Translations under genes and position numbers: made by a program
Part shown: one piece after another, positions 16,067 to 25,469 of the stretch
How the letters are laid out: each line of letters begins with the position of its first letter
How positions within the stretch are numbered: the first letter of the stretch is position 1
Notes under the pieces: model-generated
Told to the model about the DNA's origin: nothing
The model's input: the letters and a program-made list of their open reading frames with translations, nothing else
The model's database searches: none
Origin: Paenarthrobacter sp.
GTDB lineage: Bacteria; Actinomycetota; Actinomycetes; Actinomycetales; Micrococcaceae
DNA length: 64,000 bases
Direction: 5' to 3'
NCBI GenBank assembly: GCA_031179305.1
Contig: JAPSHX010000008.1
Coordinates: 62,001 to 126,000 of the forward strand

Positions 16067-17061
16067 GGTGTCTCCTTGGTTGCTCCCGCCGGAACCAGGC
16101 CGGCGGGGGTCTCGTCATCGAGTGCTGCTTGGTTGAGTGCTGCTGTGTCTTCGCCCTCGAACGGCGGCGAAAGTTCGGTGCGCCAGGTTCTCTTCGGCTC
16201 CCAGCCCAGGAGTTCCCGGGCCTTATCGATACAGAACGCCGGGCTGGTACCCCTCAAGTTTTCAGTCAGGGGTCCGCTACCAGGTAGGAATCGCGGGAAC
16301 AGTCCAGCCAAAGGCGCTGTGGCCAAAGCGTCTTTCGCGCCAACGAAGAACACTTCGCCGTTAGGGATGGCGTCCATCTTGTCCAGCAGCACGTCCAGGA
16401 AGTCGGCCACGTCCCGTGCGTCTACATAGTTGAACAACGCGGGTGCGGACAGTGCCGGATCCTGAAGCCGCTCACGGACTGTGTGCCCTTGTTGGGTCAG
16501 CGCCCCTTCCCACTCCTCCGGGGAAATGACGTAGCACGGGCGGAATGCCGCATACCTGATCTTGTTGCCCTGGGCGGCAGCGAACATCTGCACGGTCTGC
16601 TCGGCAATCAGCTTGGACAGCGCGTACGCGTTCCACGGCTTGGGCGGCGTCTGCTCATTCAAAGGGAACGACGGCGGCAGCCACCCCGCCGGTGAGCCAT
16701 AGCCCAGGGCAGTGGGGCTGCTTGCCGTCACGATCTTGGGGACACCGGCGTTTGTGGCCGCGCTGACTACTGCATAGGCGAGCCGGGTGTTCGTGCTGAA
16801 AATAACGTCCTCAGGCGCACTGAAAGGCACGGCAATAGCAGCGAGGTGAATGACGGCGTCGGGCGCTGTTTCGCGGATCAGCCGCTCCGCCTCCCCAGGC
16901 GCCAAGAGATCTGCCGTGTACTGCTCGGCCCCGGCCGGCAACTGCTCAGCCGGGATAGCGTCCTGGTCCACGGAAATCACCTTGTGTCCCGCGTCGGCGA
17001 GTCCGGCCACAACGCTGCGGCCCAGCCTGCCGGAACCGCCGGTGACGAAAATCCTGCTCAT
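16063..17061 (-). CDS. NAD(P)-dependent extended SDR, possible uronate dehydrogenase
   Basis: 332-residue extended short-chain dehydrogenase/epimerase. The nucleotide-binding motif is FVTGGSGRLGRS and the catalytic pair is YALSK, with the upstream Ser in VTASSPTALGYG. By position it could oxidise a uronate to an aldarate lactone and feed the dehydratase/KdgD/KGSADH route. However, known uronate dehydrogenases are shorter (about 265 residues), so an epimerase acting on a sugar substrate is a real alternative. It overlaps kdgD by 4 bp and follows the oxidoreductase gene by 29 bp. Confidence 0.75.
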   Translation of the reverse strand: MSRIFVTGGSGRLGRSVVAGLADAGHKVISVDQDAIPAEQLPAGAEQYTADLLAPGEAERLIRETAPDAVIHLAAIAVPFSAPEDVIFSTNTRLAYAVVSAATNAGVPKIVTASSPTALGYGSPAGWLPPSFPLNEQTPPKPWNAYALSKLIAEQTVQMFAAAQGNKIRYAAFRPCYVISPEEWEGALTQQGHTVRERLQDPALSAPALFNYVDARDVADFLDVLLDKMDAIPNGEVFFVGAKDALATAPLAGLFPRFLPGSGPLTENLRGTSPAFCIDKARELLGWEPKRTWRTELSPPFEGEDTAALNQAALDDETPAGLVPAGATKETP

Positions 17062-17090
17062 TGTCTTTTCCTTGCTTGGGTAGTGAACGG

Positions 17091-18497
17091 TCAGGCCTGG
17101 CCGCGGCTGAGATCGACGCCGAGGCCAAGTTCACTGATGCGGACGGGAAGATCGGAATCCAAGGACTTGTTACCGGCAATACCCACCGACACGGAGCGGA
17201 GGCCATCGATGTAGCCGGAAGGACGGCCCAGAGGATCGACGCCCGGTCCGTTGAAGAGGTCCGAGAGCAACAGATTGTCGCCGCCGCCATGGCCGCCTTC
17301 GCCGTTGACGATCGGAACTTCGTACGCCGCTTCCCAATGGCGTTGAACCACCAGGCGCTCGCCGTTCCGGCGCACTGCGTCATCTTCCTCGATGGGCGTG
17401 GCGCTCGGGTCCACTACGGTCTTCTTATCGGTGCTGGACTCGACGGCGGCGCGTTCCACCACTTCGAGTTCGGCCCGGCCCTCGGTGCCGTTGACGGTGA
17501 CGCGGTAGCCTTCCCACGGGCTGTGGGCGTTCAGGGAGTAGCAAAGCGTGGGGCCTCCCTGATAGTCCACCACGAGGGCGAGGTTGTCCTCGATGGTGAT
17601 GCCCTCGGTGAACACGTCCTGGTCGCGGATGTAGCCGTCAAACTTTTCATTGTCGTAGTACAGGGCCTTCAGGCGCTCATCCTCGCGCATGTCCAGGCGG
17701 AAGGGATCGTGGCCCAGGCCATCAACGGTTCCGCGCTCGGGGCGCTCTCCCAAACCTCGCTCGGCAGCATTCTTTTCACCGTAAAAGCGCAGGCCACCGG
17801 AAGCGAAAACTCGCTCCGGGACGTCGTTGATCCACCAGTTGACGAGGTCGAAGTGGTGGGACGCCTTGTGGATGAGCAGGCCACCGGAGTTCTTCTTTTC
17901 GCGGTGCCAGCGGCGGAAGTAGTCTGCTCCGTGCACGGTATCCAGCACCCAGCTGAAGTCGACGGACGTGACCTTGCCGATCACGCCGTTCTGGATGACT
18001 TCCTTCAAAGCCGTGTTGCGCGGCGAGTACCGGTAGTTGAAGGTCACCACCACGTTTTTGCCTGTCTTCGCCACGGCCTCGGTGATGCGGCGGCAGCCTT
18101 CCACATCGATGGTCAAAGGTTTTTCAACCACGACGTCGGCGCCAGCCTCGAGCGCTTCCACGATGTAGTCCGCGTGGGTGTAGTCGGGCGTCGTGACGAT
18201 GACGCGCTCGATGCCGTTGGACTGGATGAAGTTGGCGAGCTCGCCAGGGGCAAAGGAAGCCACGGGCTCAGTTCCGCCGAGTTCCATGATCAGGTCCTGG
18301 TAGAAGTCCACGCGGCCCTGGTTGACGTCGGAGAGGGCAATGAGTTCGGCGACGTCCGCGTGCTGGCCGAAGATAGCCCGGATGTACATTTCCGAGCGCC
18401 CGCCGGTGCCGATGAGGGCGATGCGGGTCCGCTTGGGGGCTTGGGTAGTCGTTTCGGCAGATTGGGCCTGGGTTTCGGCTGAGTCGACGTTGACCAT
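17091..18497 (-). CDS. Gfo/Idh/MocA-family oxidoreductase
   Basis: 468-residue NAD(P)-dependent sugar oxidoreductase. The Rossmann motif is RIALIGTGGRSEMYIR, the conserved EKP lysine is in DVVVEKPLTID, and the substrate site contains GGLLIHKASHHFDLVNWW. I start at the ATG at 18497 (AAAGGGGC upstream) rather than 18566, because the longer frame runs through the LacI-type operator and the predicted -10. It is the first gene of the leftward sugar-acid operon. The substrate cannot be named; oxidation of a galacturonide or anhydro-sugar would fit the downstream enzymes. Confidence 0.88.
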   Translation of the reverse strand: MVNVDSAETQAQSAETTTQAPKRTRIALIGTGGRSEMYIRAIFGQHADVAELIALSDVNQGRVDFYQDLIMELGGTEPVASFAPGELANFIQSNGIERVIVTTPDYTHADYIVEALEAGADVVVEKPLTIDVEGCRRITEAVAKTGKNVVVTFNYRYSPRNTALKEVIQNGVIGKVTSVDFSWVLDTVHGADYFRRWHREKKNSGGLLIHKASHHFDLVNWWINDVPERVFASGGLRFYGEKNAAERGLGERPERGTVDGLGHDPFRLDMREDERLKALYYDNEKFDGYIRDQDVFTEGITIEDNLALVVDYQGGPTLCYSLNAHSPWEGYRVTVNGTEGRAELEVVERAAVESSTDKKTVVDPSATPIEEDDAVRRNGERLVVQRHWEAAYEVPIVNGEGGHGGGDNLLLSDLFNGPGVDPLGRPSGYIDGLRSVSVGIAGNKSLDSDLPVRISELGLGVDLSRGQA

Positions 18498-18566
18498 GTG
18501 GGGTGCCCCTTTCAGAAAGGCAGGAGTGAACCGCTTGACGGCCCGGCTTCGTGTGGGAAGAATCAT

Positions 18567-18593
18567 GAGAAAGCGTTTTCTCAGAGCGTTATA
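18567..18593 (-). promoter_or_regulatory. LacI-type operator with upstream -10 of sugar-acid operon
   Basis: Operator gagaaagcgttttctc at 18567-18582, extendable to an 18-bp TGA...TCA palindrome (18566-18583). A minus-strand -10 TATAAC lies at 18593-18588, so the operator covers the predicted start. It lies between the oxidoreductase gene and lacI and could control both. Confidence 0.7.
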
Positions 18594-18663
18594 AGCTTTG
18601 TATCAAGACTCTGGTGGTCACGTCAACCACTGCTCCAACGACGGAGCATGCGGGAGGCGAGCA

Positions 18664-19710
18664 ATGGGAAGGGGCCACATGGCACGCAGGAACACCAACA
18701 GGCGCGTCGGCATCGCCGATGTCGCAGAGAAGGCGGGCGTCTCGCACGCCACCGTTTCACGCGTCATGAACGGTAATGCCGCCGTGGACCCCGGTATTGC
18801 CGCCCGGGTTCGCGCCGCCGCAGTTGAATTGAAATATCAACCCAACCCCGTGGGGCGCAGCCTGGCACTCGGTAAGACAGACACCATTGGAATCGTGGTT
18901 CCGGACCTGGCCAACCCCACCTTTCAGGCAATCCTCCGCGGGCTCAGCATCGCGGCCGCCCAGGACGGGTACCGCGTCCTCATAGCCGACTCCTCGGAAG
19001 TTACCAGCGAGGAAGCCATCCTTGCCGGCGAGGCACGCCGTCGCTGCGATGGCGTGGTGCTCTGCGCCCCCCGCATGAGCGATGCCGAGCTCGAGGAGTT
19101 GGCCCCCACCCTGCATCCGCTGGTGCTGATCAACCGCACCACCATCGCCACCAATACTCCAAGCCTGAGCGTGGACTACGGGCAGGGCATCCAGGAACTG
19201 GCGCAGCACCTGGTGACTTTGGGCCACCGCCGCTTGGTGTTCCTCTCCGGCCCGGAGCATAGTTCATCCAATCGCCAACGCTTGGTGGGCCTGGACCAAT
19301 TCCGCAAGGAGCACCCGGAGATTGAATTGCAGATGCTCTATGGCGGCTCCAACTTCGACTCCGGCCATGACTCCACCGAGGCCATCGTTGCCAGTGGTGC
19401 CACCGGAATCCTGGCATTCAACGACCTCGTAGCCATGGGACTGCTCAGCGGCCTGCACGAGCGCGGAGTGCGCGTCCCGGAAGACATCTCAGTAACCGGA
19501 TTCGATGACATCCCGTTCGCCAAATACACCACACCCCCGCTAACCACCGCGGCTGTGCCCATCAATGAGCTCGGAAGCCTGGCCTGGCGGAGGATGCGGG
19601 AACAGATCCAACAGGCCGGCGAAGCCACCACCCAGGCTCAGGACGAATTCTCCCCCAGGGTGGAGATCCGCAAGAGCACCGCGGCGCCGGCCCTCAAGCC
19701 CGCGAGTTGA
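18664..19710 (+). CDS. LacI-family transcriptional repressor
   Basis: 348-residue regulator. The N-terminal HTH and hinge helix read VGIADVAEKAGVSHATVSRVMNGNAAV, followed by a periplasmic-binding-protein-like sensor domain (IGIVVPDLANPTFQAILRG onward). Start: ATG at 18664 has a GGAGG with 6-nt spacing; ATG at 18679 is an alternative. It is the only LacI gene in the first 58 kb, and four or five matching operators occur within 17 kb to its left, one directly upstream. I infer it represses the whole carbohydrate island and is relieved by a sugar or sugar acid made from the substrate. Confidence 0.92.
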   Translation: MGRGHMARRNTNRRVGIADVAEKAGVSHATVSRVMNGNAAVDPGIAARVRAAAVELKYQPNPVGRSLALGKTDTIGIVVPDLANPTFQAILRGLSIAAAQDGYRVLIADSSEVTSEEAILAGEARRRCDGVVLCAPRMSDAELEELAPTLHPLVLINRTTIATNTPSLSVDYGQGIQELAQHLVTLGHRRLVFLSGPEHSSSNRQRLVGLDQFRKEHPEIELQMLYGGSNFDSGHDSTEAIVASGATGILAFNDLVAMGLLSGLHERGVRVPEDISVTGFDDIPFAKYTTPPLTTAAVPINELGSLAWRRMREQIQQAGEATTQAQDEFSPRVEIRKSTAAPALKPAS

Positions 19711-19713
19711 CAA

Positions 19714-19750
19714 TTAATGCCAACGTTCGCCCGCCGAATAGTGGCATTAA
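19714..19750. terminator. Hairpin between convergent genes
   Basis: Arms ttaatgcca (19714-19722) and tggcattaa (19742-19750), extended internally by TTCG/CGAA pairs. Lies 3 bp after the lacI stop and just before the stop of the convergent GntR gene; probably a bidirectional terminator. Confidence 0.65.
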
Positions 19751-19753
19751 GTG

Positions 19754-20452
19754 TCACTTCGGCGAAGGGTTTGAGCCCACGCCGGCCTCCTTGTAAAAGC
19801 CCTGGATGTGCGCGGCAACAAGCTCAGCTGCTTTGCCGCCGTCGTTATTGTTCACAGCGGCGAGGATGGCACGGTGCTCGGCCCGAAGCCTGCTGCACGT
19901 CGCGTTCCAATCGGGCAGATTTCCGGTCAGCTCACCTGCATAGTTCTCGATCGCACCCCGGAGCGATGCCATCATGGCGCTGACCACCGAGTTGCCCGCT
20001 GCCTGAGCGAGGGCCACATGAAAACGCGCGTCCAGAGCCAGGAAGGAGTCGATATCCGGGGCGGCATCCATTTGATCCAGCAGCTCCGCGGCCTCCGCCA
20101 GTGCCGGAACCCCCACGTGGGCCCGTTCCGCAGCCCACGATTCCAGCAGCACACGGGTCTCCACAATGTCCGCCACAGGGAGGTGGCGCGTGGCTACATG
20201 CAAGCGGAGCGTGGAGCCAAGGGCAGAACCAGGCTCGGCGATCACCACGGTCCCGGCATCTTTGCCCGAACCCACGCCGGCCCGGACCACACCCATCGCC
20301 TCGAGGATCCTGACAGCCTCGCGCACCGAGGTCCGGGAAACCTGTAATTGCTCAGCCATGGCGCGCTCCCCAGGGAGCCTGCCGCCCAAAGTGAGGTCTC
20401 CGTCAGACAGCTGCTTCTCGATCCATTGCAGGACCAACTCATGGGTACGCAT
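19754..20452 (-). CDS. lldR: GntR/FadR-family regulator, LldR-like
   Basis: 232-residue regulator with an N-terminal winged HTH (RLPGERAMAEQLQVSRTSVREAVRILEAMG) and a C-terminal FCD ligand domain whose metal/effector residues include D and H in ALDARFHVALAQAAGN and the late His in AAHIQGF. It is divergent from an L-lactate dehydrogenase gene, with three TGGT-N3-ACCA elements in between, the geometry bound by FadR/LldR-type regulators. Most likely it represses lactate oxidation until lactate is present. The gene symbol rests on context. Confidence 0.85.
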   Translation of the reverse strand: MRTHELVLQWIEKQLSDGDLTLGGRLPGERAMAEQLQVSRTSVREAVRILEAMGVVRAGVGSGKDAGTVVIAEPGSALGSTLRLHVATRHLPVADIVETRVLLESWAAERAHVGVPALAEAAELLDQMDAAPDIDSFLALDARFHVALAQAAGNSVVSAMMASLRGAIENYAGELTGNLPDWNATCSRLRAEHRAILAAVNNNDGGKAAELVAAHIQGFYKEAGVGSNPSPK

Positions 20453-20468
20453 AACGGAATACTAGTTG

Positions 20469-20521
20469 ATGTGGTCCAACCACATGGATTACAGTGTGGT
20501 TAGACCACAGTGGTAGGACCA
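20469..20521. promoter_or_regulatory. Three LldR-type operator repeats
   Basis: Three inverted repeats with the same geometry: ATGTGGT-cca-ACCACAT (20469-20485), TGTGGT-tag-ACCACA (20495-20509) and TGGT-agg-ACCA (20511-20521). Centres are 25 and 14 bp apart. They fill the gap between the divergent regulator and dehydrogenase genes. Confidence 0.75.
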
Positions 20522-20542
20522 CAGAATTCAAGGGAGAACCGC

Positions 20543-21889
20543 ATGACCGAGACCCTCGACCCCAAAATCACCGCCGCCCCAGCCAATGCCGGCAGCGATC
20601 AAAACGTGGCCCGCACCACGCAGCCGCAATCCGCCGTCGTGCAATCATCTGCGCCTCAGCCACCTGCCCTGAAGCGCCGCGTGCCCAAGGTTTCCGACCT
20701 GGCGCCGCTAATGCAGTTCAAGAAGCCCGAGTTCAGCAAGACTGCCCGGCTCAAGCGCGCCAGCACCATCTGGGAACTGCGCGACATGGCCAAGCGCCGC
20801 ACGCCGCAGGCACCCTTCGACTACACGGACGGCGCTGCCGAAGAAGAGATCACCCTCCGCCGCGCACGCCAGGCATTCCAGGACATAGAATTCCGTCCGG
20901 GCATCCTGCGAGACGTTTCGAGGATCGATCTCCGGACTGACATCCTGGGCAAGGAATCGCGGCTCCCGTTCGGTATTGCACCCACGGGTTTCACACGCAT
21001 GATGCAGTCGGAGGGCGAATACGCCGGCTCACAAGCTGCAGAAGCTGCAGGCATTCCCTACACCCTGTCCACTATGGGCACAGCATCCATCGAAGACGTT
21101 GCCACCGCCGCCCCAAACGGCCGCAACTGGTTCCAGCTGTACCTGTGGACGGACCGCGACCGCTCGCTGGAGCTGATCGAGCGCGCCGCGAAGGCCGGCA
21201 ATGACACCCTCATGGTCACCGTGGACACCGCAGTTGCGGGCGCCCGGCTCCGAGATGTCCGCAACGGCATGACCATTCCGCCGGCACTGACCATCAAGAC
21301 CGTCCTGGACGCCTCATACCGCCCGGCCTGGTGGTTCAATTTCCTCACCCACGAGCCCCTGACGTTCGCCTCGCTCTCGCGCTACACCGGCACCGTGGCT
21401 GACCTCATCAACTCGATGTTCGACCCCACCCTGACCTACGAAGACCTCGATTGGCTCCGCGAAACCTGGAAGGGCAAGCTGGTGGTCAAGGGCATCCAGA
21501 CCGTGGAAGATGCACGCAAGGTAGTGGACCACGGCGCCGACGGCATCATCCTGTCCAACCACGGCGGACGCCAGTTGGACCGAGCACCCATCCCGTTCCA
21601 CCTGCTGCCGGAGGTCACAACGGCACTGAAGGCGGACAACAGCAAGGCTGCCGTCATGCTGGACACGGGCATCATGAGTGGCGCGGACATCGTGGCAGCC
21701 CTTGCTTTGGGCGCGGACTTTGCGTTGATCGGCCGCGCCTACCTCTACGGCCTGATGGCCGGCGGACGCGAAGGCGTGGACCGCACCATCCAGATCCTGG
21801 AGAAGGACATGACCCGCACCATGGCACTCCTGGGCGTCAGCAAGGTCGCCGACCTGAACCCGGACCACGTGCGGCTGCTCCAGCGCTAA
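20543..21889 (+). CDS. lldD: FMN-dependent L-lactate dehydrogenase
   Basis: 448-residue member of the alpha-hydroxy-acid oxidase family, oxidising L-lactate to pyruvate and passing electrons to the quinone pool. The FMN barrel shows [16 protein letters not shown], the substrate/FMN lysine VVKGIQ, and the catalytic His/Arg in SNHGGRQLD. The first roughly 60 residues are an Ala/Pro/Gln-rich stretch before the barrel, longer than in E. coli LldD (396 residues). Start ATG at 20543 has AAGGGAG about 8 nt upstream; the longer frame runs into the operators. Other hydroxy acids such as glycolate or mandelate are possible substrates, but the LldR-type neighbour favours lactate. Confidence 0.88.
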   Translation: MTETLDPKITAAPANAGSDQNVARTTQPQSAVVQSSAPQPPALKRRVPKVSDLAPLMQFKKPEFSKTARLKRASTIWELRDMAKRRTPQAPFDYTDGAAEEEITLRRARQAFQDIEFRPGILRDVSRIDLRTDILGKESRLPFGIAPTGFTRMMQSEGEYAGSQAAEAAGIPYTLSTMGTASIEDVATAAPNGRNWFQLYLWTDRDRSLELIERAAKAGNDTLMVTVDTAVAGARLRDVRNGMTIPPALTIKTVLDASYRPAWWFNFLTHEPLTFASLSRYTGTVADLINSMFDPTLTYEDLDWLRETWKGKLVVKGIQTVEDARKVVDHGADGIILSNHGGRQLDRAPIPFHLLPEVTTALKADNSKAAVMLDTGIMSGADIVAALALGADFALIGRAYLYGLMAGGREGVDRTIQILEKDMTRTMALLGVSKVADLNPDHVRLLQR

Positions 21890-21893
21890 AGCC

Positions 21894-21961
21894 ACCCAAG
21901 TAAGTAGCAGTAGAGGCCGTTTTGAACGCTCAAAACGGCCTCTACTGCTACCCAGTTGGGC
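21894..21961. repeat. 68-bp palindromic repeat, copy C
   Basis: Core arm TAGCAGTAGAGGCCGTT with a perfect complement; the stem continues inward with TTGA/TCAA. It fills almost the whole 81-bp gap between the convergent lldD and gdhA genes. Confidence 0.9.
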
Positions 21962-21970
21962 TAAGGGGTG

Positions 21971-23359
<1,389 letters not shown>

Positions 23360-23484
23360 TCATGGTTGCACCGAGGGACATAGGATCTCCATCCGGATCC
23401 AATGTGACCCGCGCCAAGGAGTTAACACAAGTGTAGAAAATCGTTGAAAACTCAAGGAAACGCCGCGTTAACGAAAACTCACAA

Positions 23485-23500
23485 TGTGATAAGGATCACG
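23485..23500. promoter_or_regulatory. CRP/GlxR-like binding site upstream of gdhA
   Basis: TGTGATAAGGATCACG matches TGTGA-N6-TCACA at 9 of 10 defined positions. It lies 177 bp upstream of the gdhA start and just past the stop of the ArsR-type gene. GlxR regulates gdh in corynebacteria (established); function here is inferred. Confidence 0.5.
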
Positions 23501-23515
23501 TTAAGTCGAGGCTGG

Positions 23516-24064
23516 CTATCGCTTTCGCCCGAACTTGGGAAGGTTGGGCAAGTTCGGCAGGTTCGCCAAAAGATCAGCGGCCTTAGTGGCGGCCCGCCCA
23601 ACGGTACGGCCGATCTGCTGCGGTACGGTGTCGTCCGACGCAGGATCCAAAGTGACCGGGGTTCCGCTCGCATGGACCTTAACGGCCTGGCCGATGGCGT
23701 CCGTGCGGGTGGCCGGGACCTCCGGCGAGGAGACAACAACAGCGGCGGCAGCCGGCTCGGCAGGTGCAGTCTCGGATGGTGCGACGACGGCGGGCGCCGG
23801 AGTGCCGACGTCGAACGTCTCCAGCCAGCTGGCAACGCCGGCGAGGGGCTTGGGATTCAGCGCGTAGAAGCGCTTCTGGCCCTGGGCGCGCATGCTGACG
23901 AGGTCCGCCTCGCGGAGCACTTTCAAATGCTTGGAGATGGTGGGCTGGCTCGCAGCCAGTTCTTCCACCAGTTCGCCTACAGCTTTATCCCCAGAGCGGA
24001 GGGAGACCAGGATGTCGCGCCTGGTTGCCTCAGCTATGACGGCAAATACGTCGTCAGTCACCAT
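23516..24064 (-). CDS. ArsR-type transcriptional regulator with long low-complexity tail
   Basis: 182-residue protein. Residues 1-90 are a winged HTH of ArsR type (VFAVIAEATRRDILVSL.. ELAASQPTISKHLKVLREADLVS). No Cys metal-binding motif is seen, so it is probably not a metal sensor. The second half is Ala/Pro/Val-rich and ends in a short repeat, NLPNLPNLPKFGRKR, with a basic tip. Start is ATG 24064 or the next-codon GTG at 24061, which has better spacing to GGGAGG. The gene lies between gdhA and acuC, transcribed the same way; target unknown. Confidence 0.8.
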   Translation of the reverse strand: MVTDDVFAVIAEATRRDILVSLRSGDKAVGELVEELAASQPTISKHLKVLREADLVSMRAQGQKRFYALNPKPLAGVASWLETFDVGTPAPAVVAPSETAPAEPAAAAVVVSSPEVPATRTDAIGQAVKVHASGTPVTLDPASDDTVPQQIGRTVGRAATKAADLLANLPNLPNLPKFGRKR

Positions 24065-24140
24065 GCCTCCCACCCTAGCGACATATACGCCGATTGGCAT
24101 CCCTGTTTCGTGGCGCTACAGCGCCAACTGAACCGAACCG

Positions 24141-25367
24141 TCAGTCGAACCAAGGATCCAGTCCGTAAAGGGGGAAGATCTCTTTGCGCGTGGCAATGAC
24201 AGTCCGGTCCACCTCGTCTGCGGGATCGTAACCGACCTCCCAGGAGCGCCACCAGACGTCCACGTCGTCGCCCATCGACTCCGGGGCCCACACGCCGTAG
24301 GTTTCCCTCACGTACGTCCGCCACGATCCAGGCACGGGCGTACTGAGCGGCACCGGACGTTGAGTCACCATCCCGATCAGGTGGCTCCAGGCGCGTGGCA
24401 CAACACCGGTGACGTCGTAGCCGCCTCCCCCGGTAGCGATCCAGCGGTTATCGCAGTACCGGGCGGCAAGACCGGCGACGGCGGAAGCCGCCTCACGCTG
24501 ACCGTCAACGCTGAGGTTGAGATGCGTCAAGGGATCGTCGCGATGCGAATCGCAGCCGTGCTGGCTGACAATGACTTCGGGCTGGAATGCACCTACAAGC
24601 TGTGGGACCACCGCATGGAAAGCCCGCAACCAGGCCGCGTCGCCCGTAAATGCAGGAAGTGCGACGTTAACCGCGGTCCCAGGGGCGTTTGGTCCGCCTG
24701 TTTCATTGGCAAAGCCGGTCCCGGGAAAGAGAGTGAGGCCCGTCTCGTGCAGGCTGATGGTCATGACACGGGGGTCGTTCCAGAAAATACTCTGAGTCCC
24801 GTCACCGTGGTGGGCGTCGACGTCGATGCTCATGACTCGTTGGACACCCCCGTCAAGCAGCCTCTGGATGGCAATCGCAACATCGTTATAAACGCAAAAG
24901 CCGCTGGCCCGGTCCCGTGCGGCATGGTGCATCCCGCCGCTGAAGTTCACAGCGCGAACGGCCTGGCCGGACAGGATTGTCTCTGCCGCCAGCAGCGAAC
25001 CGCCGGCGAGGCGGGCGCTGGCCTCGTGCATTCCGGCGAACGCGGGATCGTCCTCGGTTCCCAGGCCGCGGTCCTCCTCGGGAGCCGAGGGGTTCACACT
25101 GACGCGGCGCACGGCCTCCACGTATTCGCGACTGTGCACAGTCAAAAGTTCGACGTCGGTGGCCACCGTGGGCGCTTCAACAGCCACATGTTCGTGGTCA
25201 AACAAGCCCAGGGATTCGGCCAGCCGCGCCGTCAGTTCCAGCCGCTGCGGGGCCATGGGATGGCCCGGGCCAAAGTTATAGGCAGTCATGGCTGGATCCC
25301 ACACCACCGTCGTTGGCAGTGCGGACCGCGTAATGCTGGAAGCTGTTGTTCCAAGCCGTGAGTTCAT
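24141..25367 (-). CDS. acuC: AcuC-type deacetylase (histone deacetylase superfamily)
   Basis: 408-residue zinc-dependent deacetylase. The catalytic His pair is in SGGMHHAARD (His147/148), zinc ligands are Asp184 and His186 in IDVDAHHGDGT, and the third Asp lies in SQHGCDSHRDDP. In Bacillus, AcuC deacetylates and reactivates acetyl-CoA synthetase; an acs gene is present in this window at 52700-54745 but is not linked to it. Divergent from ktrB with a 102-bp gap. Confidence 0.9.
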   Translation of the reverse strand: MNSRLGTTASSITRSALPTTVVWDPAMTAYNFGPGHPMAPQRLELTARLAESLGLFDHEHVAVEAPTVATDVELLTVHSREYVEAVRRVSVNPSAPEEDRGLGTEDDPAFAGMHEASARLAGGSLLAAETILSGQAVRAVNFSGGMHHAARDRASGFCVYNDVAIAIQRLLDGGVQRVMSIDVDAHHGDGTQSIFWNDPRVMTISLHETGLTLFPGTGFANETGGPNAPGTAVNVALPAFTGDAAWLRAFHAVVPQLVGAFQPEVIVSQHGCDSHRDDPLTHLNLSVDGQREAASAVAGLAARYCDNRWIATGGGGYDVTGVVPRAWSHLIGMVTQRPVPLSTPVPGSWRTYVRETYGVWAPESMGDDVDVWWRSWEVGYDPADEVDRTVIATRKEIFPLYGLDPWFD

Positions 25368-25469
25368 CCAGAACAGGCTACCTGAGCCCGGAGGAGCCTA
25401 CCGCCCGGTTACGCCGCGGGAATAGTGGTTTACTACTCAGGAAAGCTTGTTCAACCGAGGAAGAGCGCT

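Noticed and set aside
17061..18482. 473-codon open frame on the plus strand opposite the Gfo/Idh/MocA gene
   Set aside because: It mirrors the codon pattern of the real gene on the other strand, has no domain or start signal, and such long antisense frames are expected at this GC content. The same applies to the frames at 530-1297, 4716-5426, 15215-15910, 24360-25361 and 40391-41410.
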